Below are positions 1-11,161 of a DNA stretch of 64,000 nt, in pieces; within the stretch, counting starts at the first letter, position 1, and the number at the start of each line of letters is the position of its first letter. Below the pieces are notes generated by a model that saw only the letters and a list, made by a program, of their open reading frames with translations, searched no databases and was not told the DNA's origin. Both the position numbers and the translations under genes were made by a program. This DNA comes from Xestospongia bergquistia (lineage: Eukaryota > Porifera > Demospongiae > Haplosclerida > Petrosiidae), in assembly GCA_963965975.1 (NCBI GenBank), contig OZ014414.1:2455501-2519500 (forward strand), read 5' to 3'.

Positions 1-144
1 TGATCGTCTGTAGTTAGATCATGTGATTTATTATTTTTACTTTACTGATATGAGCACAGTCTTAGGTAATTTTTACCTCTAGATCTCACTAACGGTCCTT
101 TTGTCCTTGCAAGATCCACAACTATTTCTTTGAAGAGAATTGCA

Positions 145-1233
145 ATGGCTACTGCTAGCGAGACAGTGTGTAGGGGGGAAACTGAAGATGTAATTTTGGT
201 ACCAGCTGAAGACGAATACACACCAGAACTATTTTGCAGCGATAGTTTTTCTGAATCATTATCAGGAAGTTTTAATAGTTCCTTCAACTGGAGTCACAGG
301 TCAACAATATTTACTAATGATAGCATAACAGAACATACAGCACGTTCAACAATGAAGAATCTTGAAGATAAAGATGAATCAATTTCTATTCTTTTTGCTG
401 GTAAACAAGGAGTTGGGAAGTCTTCATTAATAAATGGACTTATTGGCAAAGAAGTAGCTACTGAGGGTGCTAATCCTTATAGTGTTACAAAATGTTTAGG
501 AAGGAAATACGAAGGAGAGTATGTACAATCTGATGGTAGACGAGTGCAAGTTACTGTGTGGGATACTCAGGGACTTGATGGGTCTCGAAATGATAGGGAA
601 AATATTGTTCATCTACAGAAAATATTGCTTCGAATTGATCTTCTTGTTTATTGTATCAGTGTAGTTGGTGGTAGACTTGATGAAAGAGTATTAAGAAAGT
701 TTGCAAAAATAAGACCAGAGATTTGGCAGAATTCAGTGGTAGCCCTCACTCAAGCTAACAATATCACAGAAACAGCAACTTGCGAGACTGAAGAAGAGAA
801 GAAAGAACATTTCAAAGAAACAGTGCAAGTTTGGGCACAAGCTATTGGAATTTGTCTTCAAAAGTGCAGAATACCTCTTGATGTCATAGATGCCATTCCT
901 GTAGTACCTACAGGCTATCATCGGAAAACAGGTAGTATCTTGAATCCCTTCAGTCTCCCTACTTGTAATGATTGGCTTAAAATATTTTGGTACCAGTGTC
1001 TTAACAAATGTCATAAAAAAGCCCAACTTCTACTGGTGCAGCAAAATAAAGAACGGTTTAGAAGTGATGTTAGTGCTAACGAGGACCTTCCAATTAATGA
1101 ACGAACTATTTCTTTAACAGCAGAGGAAGAAGAGTGCTGCTACAATGCTGTTGGTAGAAAAATGTCTGTCAAAGAAACGATAATAAGTTGGATTAAGAAA
1201 ATTAAGGAATACTTTAAATGGGAAAAAAAATAA
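145..1233 (+). CDS. AIG1/Toc34-like P-loop GTPase, intronless
   Basis: Single open frame of 362 codons from the ATG at 145; an in-frame TTG at 130 is not needed. The first 75 residues are acidic and serine-rich with no signal peptide. The G domain follows: P-loop GKQGVGKS at residues 86-93, a candidate switch-I Thr at 115, DTQG at 140-143, and TQAN where the G4 motif is expected. This fits the AIG1/Toc34/septin-like group of TRAFAC GTPases, which bind GTP and often act at membranes or in immune responses. The protein ends in a basic, lysine-rich tail with no clear membrane anchor. TQAN is a relaxed G4, so base specificity may be loose. The exact subfamily is not settled. Confidence 0.85.
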   Translation: MATASETVCRGETEDVILVPAEDEYTPELFCSDSFSESLSGSFNSSFNWSHRSTIFTNDSITEHTARSTMKNLEDKDESISILFAGKQGVGKSSLINGLIGKEVATEGANPYSVTKCLGRKYEGEYVQSDGRRVQVTVWDTQGLDGSRNDRENIVHLQKILLRIDLLVYCISVVGGRLDERVLRKFAKIRPEIWQNSVVALTQANNITETATCETEEEKKEHFKETVQVWAQAIGICLQKCRIPLDVIDAIPVVPTGYHRKTGSILNPFSLPTCNDWLKIFWYQCLNKCHKKAQLLLVQQNKERFRSDVSANEDLPINERTISLTAEEEECCYNAVGRKMSVKETIISWIKKIKEYFKWEKK

Positions 1234-1351
1234 CTTTAAATTTGTTGTACTGTTGTACATTTGTATGAAGTATTCAATTTTGAGTTACATATCATTGAGT
1301 GCTTTATTGATTATTTTCTTATTATATTCTTGTTTTCCTAATTGCCATTAG

Positions 1352-1556
1352 TGTTGTATCTAAACTACGAGCTGTTAGAAATATAGTATTATATTTGAAT
1401 AACAACAATAAATCAAGAGCACTACAAAATGATAACAATTACAATACACTGGTAGACTGACTGAAATACAAAAAACAAAACATTATATACCACCATTAAC
1501 AATATTCATACAGGATATTAACAATTTCATACCAGTTATTAAGTAATATTATAACA
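1352..1556 (-). repeat. 3' LTR of the retrotransposon
   Basis: 205 bases, downstream in the element's direction and next to the purine tract. On the plus strand it carries AATAAA at 1407-1412, about 175 bases past the GTPase stop codon, which could serve as a poly(A) signal for that gene. Confidence 0.95.
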
Positions 1557-1567
1557 TTCCTCCTTCA
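1557..1567 (-). other. Polypurine tract
   Basis: The minus strand reads GAAGGAGGAA directly before the 3' LTR, the expected place and composition for the plus-strand primer. Confidence 0.75.
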
Positions 1568-1618
1568 TTAAGAAATGACATAGGGTCCAAAATCAATTGG
1601 TCAATGAGATCGTTGTGA

Positions 1619-4188
1619 TCAACGAGTTGGTGGTATTGGGAGTGGTGGCCTCTGAACTGTAGGTACAGTAGGAGTATGTGGAGGACTTGGTTGTCCATCC
1701 AATCTTGGAGGGTCCATAGAATTACTTACAGAAATATTAACTGGAGTATTAGTATTTTCAACCATTGGTGCTGTTTGTGGTAATGGCCAATCTTCACTAT
1801 CATTTGATTTAGCACCTTCTACTTCCACTGAATAACGAGATCTGAGCTGATCAATATGTCTTCGTAAAATAATTCCATCATTACTCTTCACTAAATACGA
1901 ACATAGTCCTGTTATCTTAACAACAGTTGCTGGAATCCAGGCTTTTTCCCCCAATAATTGTGAGCAAATAATGAGTCTCTTACAGAGAACTTCCTACATT
2001 TTGAAGCTTGACCAGTGTTTGACCATTGTTGGGATTTTTCACTCAATTTCTTTGTCAAATCTGGATGCAATAAATCTAGAGTGTTTCTAAGTTTTCTTTC
2101 CATCAACATTTCAGCAGGTGGCAACCCAGTGGACGTTTGTGGTGTGATACGATGCTGGAACAACATAGTGTTAATTCTTGTCTGAATGTCACCATCTAAT
2201 TTCTTATATTACTTTTGAAAATCTGGACTGCACTTTCTGCTAACCCATTTGAACTTGCATGATATGGACTGGTCTGAATGTGTTCTATTCCCGGTGAAGC
2301 AAGGAAGGATTTGAACTCTGAACTTGCAAAACCAGAACCATTATCTGATACTAGTTGTTCAGGACAACCGTGTATGGCAAAAATTGAACGTAGTGCTCGG
2401 ATAGTGGCATCACTGGAAGTTGAGGGTACTATGTGGAGTTCTAACCATTTAGTATATGAATCTATTAATATTAAGTATTACTTGTTGAGAAAAGGCCAAG
2501 CGTGATCTATGTGAATTCGTGACCATGGGTGTTTAGATGTTTCCCACAAATGAAGAGGTGCTTTTGGTGAGCTTGTTCGATGTAGCTGGCAAACATAACA
2601 CTTGTGAACCAGATCTTCAATAGCTTAATCAATGCCTGGCCACCAGACATACGACCTAGCTAGTCCTTTCATTCGACAGATACCAGGATGTGAAATATGA
2701 AGTTGTTTCATGACTAACTCTCTTCCTTCTTTTGAAATGTTCACTCGAGATCCTAATAAAAGACATCCATCCACTACATTAATTTCAGAGTACCTCTGAT
2801 GATATGGGTGGAGCTCTGTGTCTGAGTCTTCTATTGGCCAACAAGCTTGAACCAATCTACGCACTCGAGAGAGAATGGGGTCTTTGTCAGTCCACTGTTT
2901 TAGGTGTTTTGCCGTCACTACATGTTCAGAGAGGTGATTAATAACGAACAGAACATCCCTAGGAATAGGAACCTGCTCTGGTGCTAAGGGTAGAGGCAAA
3001 CGGCTTAATGCATCAGCATTGCACATACCTTGACCAGGTCGATGTTGAATAGTGTATTGGTAAGTGGATAAAGTGAGTGCCCAACGTTGAATTCGCGATG
3101 CTGCCATTTGTGGGATATGAGCTGATTCATTTAGTAAACGTTCTAGTGGTTTGTGATCTGAGTAGAGTGTAAAATGATGTCCAAACAAGTACTGATGAAA
3201 ACGCTTGACAGCATATATGATCATCACCAATGCGATAGGCGATAGGTTTCTCACTGTTATCAGGCATTCTGTGTGCCAACAATGCTCCAATGCCATAGGG
3301 TGAAGTGTCATACGAGAGTATAAGTGGTTTCTGAGGATCAAAGTGACCTACTAGAGAAGAGGATTGAAGGAGTTCCTTGGCTTTCTGGTATGTTTGATCA
3401 TGAGTTTTAGTCCATTGCCACTTTGAATCCTTACAAAGTAACTGATATAGAGGTGCCAGTGTAGTTGAGAATTGAGGAGGGAACTTGTGATAATAATTGA
3501 TAAGTCCTAAAAACGACTTTAACTCGGTGATATTAGAAGGTGCTGGAACTCTTTCAACAGCTTCTACCTTAGTGGGAGAGGAGTGGAGACCTTGTCCATC
3601 TATAATATGGCCTAGATATTCAATAGAAGAGGATGCAAAAACACATTTTGATTCATTCAACATAAGACCTGCTTCTTCCAATTTATCCAATACCTTAGTA
3701 AGATTGTTGAGATGATCAGCCTCATCCACACCTGCTACCAGTATGTCATCCAAGTAGACACACACCTTGGGAAGACCCTGCAATAATGTGTCCATTAGTC
3801 TTTGAAAAATGGCTGGAGCTGATGAAATTCCAAATGGTAAACGACAGTATTCAAACAGACCTCTGTGGGTATAGATAGTTGTAAACTTCTGAGAATCTTC
3901 ATGCAGCAAAACTTGCTGGTATGCATTGCTCAAATCTAATTTAGTAAATATCTTTCCACCTGAAAATGCTGTGAAGAGATCTTCAATTCGTGGTAAGGGG
4001 TATGACTCTGTTTTTGCTGCTTGATTTACAGTAATCTTATAGTCACCACAAAGTCTTACAGTCCCATCTTGTTTGATTACAGGTACTATGGGTGCAGCCC
4101 AATCTGAAAATGAAACAGGGGTAATTATCTTCAGATCTACTAGACGTTCTAGTTCTTTTTCAACCTTCTCCTTAAGGCAATATGGCAC
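1619..4188 (-). pseudogene. reverse transcriptase, RNase H and integrase of the retrotransposon (broken)
   Basis: Reverse transcriptase occupies about 4188-3400, with the catalytic motif YLDD and an upstream LDLSNAYQQ block. RNase H starts at LSYDTS; near 3240 the frame is lost with an apparent small deletion and resumes through YSDHKPLERLL. The integrase zinc-binding region ends at a TAA near 2625. The core carries acidic residues in HIDHAWP, SDNGSGF and GLAESA, interrupted by another TAA near 2505. A C-terminal region (2166-1619) contains a GPY/F-like stretch and a proline-rich tail. At least four disruptions show pol is inactive. Confidence 0.9.
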
Positions 4189-5494
4189 AGGGCGTGGTTT
4201 AAAGAACCGTGGTACTGTTCAACCATGAGTTTGGCTGAGATTCCGTTCAAAGTTCCCAAATGAGTGCTAAATAATTTCTTATGCTTAGAAATGAGAGAGT
4301 CTAATGGTAATGCAGAATGGAGTGATTTAATACTGGACCAATTGAGGTTTAGAATTTCCAACCAATTGTGTCCAAGGAGACTTGCGCCTTGTCCTTTGAC
4401 TACTAAAAGTGGTAATACTGCCTTCTGTTCAGCATATTGTATGTTGACTTCAATCTCGCCACGTATGACTATTTTCTGTCCAGTGTAGGACTTAAGAGAT
4501 ACAGTTGAGGGTTGTACTTTACATGACCTAAAAAAGGAATAATAAGTAAATTCACTTATGACAGATAATGATGCTCCTGTATCTAGCTTCATGGGGAGGT
4601 CCACCTTATTTACATTAATTGTCACAACTATTAGTCTCCCACGTCCTACTGTGGTATATAGTGTATACTCTTCTTGAGGAGTTTGTGGTTGGGAAGGTGG
4701 TTCGAGTGGTATAGAATTGGATTCTCGCTTAACCAAATGTAAGTGTTTCTTATCATTGGCACCTGACTGGGAGGTTTGAGGTTGTCCGAGTTTAGACTTG
4801 CAGACTTTTGCAATATGTTCGATCTTATTGCGAAATCGGCATTCGACTGTCTTGAACCGACACGTGTCCGAGGAGTGATTTCCTCCACAATGATAGCACG
4901 AAGTGTATTTGCTTCTTGTGAGACAACTCTGTTGACCAGTGTGTATGCGTTTAACTTCTCCTACAGGTTTCTGCTGTAAGAGTGAGATATCTTTAGTAGC
5001 TAGTTCCGTAGCCATGCAGAGTTCGAGAGCCTTCTGATACGTTAAGTCTTTCTCCTGCAACATTGCGCTTTGCATGCGAGAGTCTCCCACTCCGCATACC
5101 AATTGGTCGTGTACCATTTCTTTTAGCTTGTCAAAACTACAGTGTTCTCCTATCGATTTCAGTGCAGCGACATATGCTGCCACTGATTCACCTGAAAGAC
5201 GAACTCTAGTGTTAAATTTGTACCTTTGTACTATCACAGACTGCTTCGGCTCGTAATGATTCTCTAGGACAGTGATTAGCTCATCGTACCTCCTGTCCAC
5301 TTGTTTCTCTGGCTGAAGAGGTTCTTCATTAAATGGTAAGTCGGTGCTCCACACACTGAAAGTAAAATTGCTTTTTTTTTCGCTTCATTCCCCGTCAAAT
5401 CGTTTGCTGTAATGAAAAATCCCAAACGTTCACAGTATGAGGTCCATGTCTCAGCCTCAGGATCAAAAGGAGATATTTTCCTGTGGGTCAGCAT
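4149..5494 (-). pseudogene. gag and protease region of the retrotransposon (frameshifted)
   Basis: Two overlapping minus-strand frames (5494 to 5276, then 5354 to 4149) together give a Gag-like region, a zinc knuckle CYHCGGNHSSDTC, and a second knuckle in which one Cys is Arg. A retroviral-type aspartic protease with the active-site motif LDTGAS follows. The frame changes near 5300-5330, within Gag, which would stop translation. The protease frame then runs on toward reverse transcriptase, where another frame shift occurs near 4150-4190. Confidence 0.9.
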
Positions 5495-5506
5495 TCCTCG
5501 TCACCA
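5489..5506 (-). other. Putative primer-binding site
   Basis: Four bases inside the 5' LTR the minus strand reads TGGTGACGAGGAATGC. Beginning with TGG, it could pair with a tRNA 3' CCA end. The tRNA was not identified. Confidence 0.6.
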
Positions 5507-5510
5507 ATTA

Positions 5511-5715
5511 TGTTGTATCTAAACTATGAACCGTTACAAATATAGTATTATATTTGAATAACAGCAATAAATCAAGAGCACTACAAAATGATAACAATTA
5601 CAATACACTGGTAGACTGACTGAAATACAAAAAACAAAACATTATATACCACCATTAACAATATTCATACAGGATATTAACAATTTCATACCAGTTATTA
5701 AGTAATATTATAACA
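5511..5715 (-). repeat. 5' LTR of the retrotransposon
   Basis: 205 bases with TG and CA ends. It is upstream in the element's own direction because gag begins just inside it. It matches the other LTR except for about five substitutions, mostly near the 5510-5540 end. Confidence 0.95.
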
Positions 5716-5983
5716 ATTAGGTGATAATAATCAGTCAACCAAGCAATAATGGTCAATAATGGTCTTGCAAATCATTCATAATGGTCAAAGTAATTCTGAC
5801 ACCAGTCCAAATGTTACATCTCATTGAGTACTTAATTGTTTATTTTGTTATTATTATAATTATACCTTTTTTCCCAATTGTTATAACATGATAAAATGAG
5901 TGATTCCAGATGAATGTGTCTTTAATTTTTAAATTTTTGGATAGGGAATAGTATTGATACTATGACACTAATGTTATGTAATT

Positions 5984-6240
5984 TTGCTTTTCTTTCTAAA
6001 TGTAGCTGATAAAAGTGATACTCATATTTGTCGCATGGACATACTGATCAAGGAGAAGAAAATAACTATCCAGTACAAGATAGCATTCAAAAACATCTCA
6101 CACCAGGAGTATGCCACAGTGTATGATCATAACAGTTGGATTTTTATTCTCAATTTCAGGTGGGAGGGAGTGACTTTGTAAATCCTCAGGACACATTAAC
6201 TGACGAATGTCATAGTGAACCAACTTCCTACACTCAACAA
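5984..6240 (+). CDS. Putative two-exon coding fragment, unknown product
   Basis: An acceptor-like TAG before 6004 opens a frame rich in Lys and Ile. A 41-base GTGTAT..TTTCAG intron would then join, in frame, a short exon reading VGGSDFVNPQDTLTDE and ending at a CAAG|GTATGG donor near 6240. No domain is recognised and no start or stop codon is fixed. It could be a piece of a larger gene cut off by the retrotransposon insertion, or chance. Confidence 0.3.
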
Positions 6241-6244
6241 GGTA

Positions 6245-7500
6245 TGGATGTTATCTGAAAATATTCTGATTCATACATGAATGTCATCTACTTTTATGTA
6301 CACCAGTATATATAAACATTATTGGAACTGATATTGGAAAATACTCTAAAATGCTTCTGAATGTGAAATTGTATATAATATATACCATTGGTTAACAATA
6401 ATGTGAAACAGTCTGAAATGTGAACAAAACACTACTATATAGAAGTAAGTGTCAAGTTAATGTGTCCATGAAACTCTAGGTATTTCCTGCTAGGTTTCTT
6501 TTTGTCTTTATCACTGATTTGACCTTTTGAAAAATGTCTTTTGAGAGGGTTCCACAAATGTATTCTCCAGATGATTCATTTTTGGAAAACCTTTCCCGTT
6601 TGCATTGAAAGATATTTCCTTCCTAAACAATGAAATGACTGAAATGACTTGTTTAACTGCCTGTACTTATTACCTCTAACTGTTCAAAGCTGGACTTCTT
6701 TTGACCAATAGCTGAACAAACGGGAGCTAAAAGTTAACTCTGGAATTTGCTCCATAAGAAGGCAATTAAGCTTGATATTTGAACATATCTATGAAGAAAA
6801 CACAGTGTGATAAGGACAATTACAATAGCTTTACCATCACTAGAGACATATAAGTATCAGAATAGCCAGTTTTGTATGAAAATAAAACTGATTGCCTATT
6901 TTAGAATATATATTACATGTTAATGAATGACCATTATTTGTAACGTACCCTTCTTTAATATCAAAAGCACTCAGACCTGACTAAAGGATGATTTAGAACT
7001 TAAAAGTAGCGGTGGAATATGTTAGAGTACTTGTGATGATTGTTTTGAATTGAGTGTTCTTTATCTAAACATATAAAGATTGTCAAGTACACTTATGACG
7101 AACTTACAAACGCATTTCTTACCACCATATACCAAAGGTAATACTCAAATTCATTCCATTGATAGACTGAAGTTGAGTATTATACTGTCATACAGACACA
7201 CATACAATATATTATGTATGTTATACATATATAATGGTATATCTGTATCGATAGATAGCTGATAAAAATTAATAAATAAATATTTTATGTAGGCTAGTGG
7301 TATGAATATACTGTAAAATAATAATGTAAATGCATAGCCATTTACTATTAAGTGTAAATACACTGGTACATATGGTGTATATCTAATACCATTCACTAAT
7401 TAGTGTAAATAGGCAGAGTGTAAGCCTAGTATCATTCAATATGCAAATTTTGTCATTAAGGTGTATGATTTACAAAATTAAAATAAATTAATAATGTACT
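6245..7500. other. No gene seen
   Basis: AT-rich intergenic or intronic sequence. Two short open frames near 7080-7400 are low-complexity Tyr/Ile-rich runs and are not supported as genes. Confidence 0.5.
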
Positions 7501-7507
7501 TACCAAC

Positions 7508-9460
7508 CTTATTAGCATGAGAAGGATTGCTTCCACAGTCTATAGGATTATCCTTCTTCATTGTGTTATCCTAAGAGAAAAGACATCAACTATTACTTAT
7601 ACAGGATACTAATATTATATTTGCTGTTTCATTCTTTTGATCTTTTGAGGTTACGTAAGTCAAGTCATAAAGGAATCAAAGCCAAAGTTACATTAGCTTG
7701 GGACATTTTCTCTTCAGTCGATTTGGTACCTTGACTACTTCTATTACTAACAACTCTTATCTAAGCTTGTAAATAAAACATAGTATTCCTTAGAGTCATT
7801 GTGATACCTGATGTGTATTCTTTCTCTCACAAGCAACTAAGCCAATAAATAATTGCTAAAATAATAATGAAAACATACCTTACTTTGAGATATCTTCTCT
7901 TCACTTGAATCAGTTAAGTCATCATCACCTGATATTTCTTCTTTTTGTATAATCCCTTGAACCTAGTTTAAACTCATTTAATAAGACTGTAAAGAAACTT
8001 TACTTCAGTTTTAGATATCTCTTCTTCAGTGGAACCAGTAGAGTCATCTCTGCTGGTAATGCCTCTTTTCCTCCCCTGAAAGTAATGTTCAGCAATTTAA
8101 AAATGGAAATTACAATGTTGAGATGTTCCTCCTCCTTCTCTTGAACATGCATGTGTATATAAGGTTAATTACTATGATTAACAAACTTACTTTAAAATGT
8201 CATGTTTCTTCTTCCGTTGAATTATTTAAGCTATCGTCACTACTTAGTCTTTCTTCCTTCTTCTATCCTAGGAAATATCTTTAAAAAATAAATGACAACA
8301 AAGTAGTGTTACATTACCTGACATTTTCTTTCCTTAATCAATACCTGCATCATTTTAAGTTTACTCAATAGGAAAATCAAGAAAGTTACTTTAATTTGGT
8401 TATAATCTCATCTTTAGTTGAGTCACTGCTGTCATGATGTCAACTATCTTCTTTGTTTCCTTTGACAAAAGTTAAAAAGCTTATAAAATTAACAAAGCAT
8501 TATTATACATTTATATAACTTACCTTAGTTTGAGGTGTCCTTTATTTGAAAGCATTCTTGACTCTATCATCATCTTCGTCTCTCCAGCTTTTATTTTGTT
8601 GCTATAAAGTATGTATTACTTATACTAAGTTGTGGTTGTCACCTGAATGTTCTTCTTCCTACTCTTTTTCTGTAGTACATATCGTCTAATATATTACAAG
8701 AAATATTGCTTTATTTTAGTTCTTAGTCTTGTACTATTTTTTCTTATGTTTCTTTAAAACATAAAAGAAATGTGTCAGCAATTAAGAATGTCTACTTTAA
8801 CAATACCTTACATTTGATTTGATTTGATTAGGTTCAATTTTAAATTAAACACATAAATATAAACAAAATTGACATAAATTTTATTCCTGTAATATTTTGC
8901 AGAGACTTGCCAGATCAGTGAGAGACATTGAGAAATAACCTAACATAGATATGACACAACTATGGTTATATGTGCATGTGGTTGTTGCCACTCACTCTAT
9001 CATGAATATGGTTCAAATAAACTGCAGTGAGGTCAGTTGGGGTCTGTGATCCCCAAATATATGTCTCCATTGAAGCTTTCATCAGTATATACTATTTTAT
9101 GTTGTTGTACTATACTGAGTAAAATCAAAAATAAGACTTACCTGGAATCTCTTCTTAGATGAGGAAAGTTTCTTGCCTTTTGATAGATACAATCTACTGG
9201 TGATTCAGAATCGGGCATGATCGATATGTCCATCTCCTTTGGCATTCCATCTTTTTTGGAGCATCGCCAAAAAGGCAAGATTAAAGACTCAGGAACCTGA
9301 GGCATAGCAACATGTGTAGTCAGAAATTGTCTAGTGATAGATATAGAGGCAATTCAAAACCAATTAAGGACTGTAGATACTGTGCAAGAGCCATTGGAGT
9401 ATCTTGAACCCAAGGGGAGTGACTGTTTCCTGGTACGATATTTAAATCTTGCCAAGCCAT
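7508..9460 (-). CDS. Putative multi-exon gene with tandem acidic mini-exons
   Basis: A candidate first exon starts at ATG 9460 (MAWQDLNIVPGNSHSPW). The next exon, 9296-9142, reads VPESLILPFWRCSKK onward and ends at CAG|GTAAGT. Downstream lies a run of short exons. Four are open and begin and end in phase 0: 8075-8004, 7962-7879, 7760-7692 and 7570-7508. They encode Ser/Glu/Asp-rich units sharing a core like STEEEISK or SSEEKISQSK. Three more related units, near 8600-8530, 8462-8394 and 8272-8192, are degenerate, two of them with stops in the expected frame. The product would be a disordered acidic protein of unknown role. The start, the end and the joins among the decayed units are uncertain. 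Confidence 0.45.
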
Positions 9461-9464
9461 TTTC

Positions 9465-10035
9465 TTAAGTTCCAGCCTTCTTTAAATTTTAAAGCTATAT
9501 TTTCATTCATAATCTTTTCAGATATCTAATGTGCATCACATGATATAGTAATTGTATGATATAGTAAGATATATTTCAGATCTAGTCTCTTTCATATTTT
9601 AGAAGTGCAAACAATTGAGAAGCTTTTCAGATATATCTGACTTATTCATATTGCTTTTATACATGATTCAAAAATGCTGGCATACATCGCAATATATATA
9701 TTGTGATGCATGTTGAGATATGTCTATAAGCCTCATTTACAGATTTGTGTCAGTCAAAATAATTCTGACTCTGGTGCAGATGTATGTAACATGGCAACAG
9801 ATGATACTGATGCTTACATTGGATTTCCTCGTGTTAACATGTGATCCATATGTTTTTCCCCATATTGTAATGTAATGTATTATCCTTTTGTTCTGAAATA
9901 AAATAGATATCCTTATTTTTTCAATCAAAGTGTTAATCAATCAAAGTTATTCTGTCCAAAGTTACCAGACATAGTTCAAAGTTCAAAGTCTCATTCAATA
10001 AAGCCCCTTGCAGTGGGCATGATGTAGAATAAAAA
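9465..10035. other. No gene seen
   Basis: AT-rich spacer with no supported gene, RNA or repeat. Confidence 0.5.
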
Positions 10036-10038
10036 TCA

Positions 10039-10440
10039 CTATGTAATAATAAATATGTTACTAAACTTAGAAAAAACATCTAAATGGAGTTTTTCTAATA
10101 AGTTCATCAACTTCTTATAGTCCAGCTCAGGATCTAGATGAAGCTCTTCCCAATGTGAGACCAGGATGTGATCCAGCACTGATAACTCAGGAGGTGGAGC
10201 GGCATCACATATAGATGACAAGGGTGATTGCCTCTCTTCCATGATGACTCAGAGCTCTACTCAGCAGCTGCAGGCCTTTCACTGTCTTCCATCCCAAATC
10301 CAGAATTGCATCCAAGAGCCAGGCCCAACTGATCTGTCTTGACACCTCTGCAACCATAGGGCCTTCTCCAAGCACCAGCCTGCATGATTTCTCTTATCAA
10401 TCTCAAGAATTTCCTTCATCTCCCTGTTTGAATCAAGACT
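10039..10440 (-). pseudogene. Retroelement-like coding scrap
   Basis: A patch with more GC than its surroundings and coding-like codon use on the minus strand, spread over two or three frames. One reads EISWAWLL-like and SRALSHHGREAI-like text; the next ends in LLEKLHLDVFSKFS. Frame changes and stops break it every 40-60 codons. The texture resembles the C-terminal part of a sponge retroelement protein, but I cannot name the family. Confidence 0.3.
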
Positions 10441-10469
10441 CCTGCTGAGGATGATATCTACATATACAT

Positions 10470-10487
10470 ACACACACACACACACAC
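10470..10487. repeat. (CA)n microsatellite
   Basis: About nine uninterrupted CA units. Confidence 0.95.
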
Positions 10488-10499
10488 GTATTTATGAAC

Positions 10500-11160
10500 A
10501 AGTGTTATTCCGGTAATTATAAGGGGAGGAGAGGTTGTTAAATGAACTTACTATTTCTGATCTGATCTATTTTGTCTATATCTGTACGTATTGAGAAGTA
10601 CATTATATATGTCTCAGTTGATATTCAACTAGTTACTTAATGTATATAACGTTCCTTTTGCTTGTGATATTTAGAACTGCATAACTAACTATAATTCAGA
10701 TAATGTATCTATATACAAAGAAACTTTAAAAGTAGCAAGATATGAATTACACTATAAGGAATATCTACTAAATAGTAACATGACAAATAAAATTAGTTCT
10801 TGTTGGTCAATTGAACTGACATCAGTACTATCTTAGCTGCTTTCTCTGAAAGGCTATGACTATACTCAGCATATTGACTTCTGTAGCAAGGCTACTATTG
10901 AATTACTAAAACATAATAATTTACGCAATGTAGTGAGAGCTCATTAAGGGGGTTAAAACTAGGCCACACCCACCTATGAGTACCTGAGAGCAAAAAGTGC
11001 GACGTTATAGAAGTGACAAGCAAAACTGCTCTATTTTTATTGTCTATTAGTTTTATTAGAGAAACAAAGTTTTAATAAAACAACAAGAATGAAGTTAACT
11101 GATAGAGAAAATAAAAGCGAACAAGAAGACAGGTTAACAATAAACAACAAACTACTTACT
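10500..11160. other. Intergenic spacer
   Basis: No coding signal. On the minus strand, AATAAA-type signals (plus TTTATT near 11037) lie just past the stop of the next gene and could be its poly(A) site. Confidence 0.4.
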
Positions 11161-11161
11161 A

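Larger units (their letters stand above)
1352..5715 (-). mobile_element. Ty3/gypsy-type LTR retrotransposon, complete but inactive
   Basis: A 4364-base element bounded by two 205-base direct repeats that begin TG and end CA, and flanked by the five-base target duplication ATTAG at 1347-1351 and 5716-5720. Read on the minus strand, the order is LTR, primer-binding site, gag with zinc knuckle, protease, reverse transcriptase, RNase H, integrase, purine tract, LTR. Integrase following RNase H places it in the Ty3/gypsy (Metaviridae) group. The LTRs differ at about five positions, so insertion was fairly recent, yet the reading frames carry several frameshifts and stops. It lies tail-to-tail with the GTPase gene, about 120 bases past its stop. 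Confidence 0.95.

Noticed and set aside
2278-2505. Plus-strand open frame
   Set aside because: Antisense shadow of the integrase core.
7080-7396. Short open frames on both strands
   Set aside because: Low-complexity AT-driven runs without splice sites or recognisable protein text.
7508-8604. Regularly spaced similar units, considered as a CRISPR-like array
   Set aside because: Units differ in length, are bounded by splice sites and code for related protein; the genome is animal.
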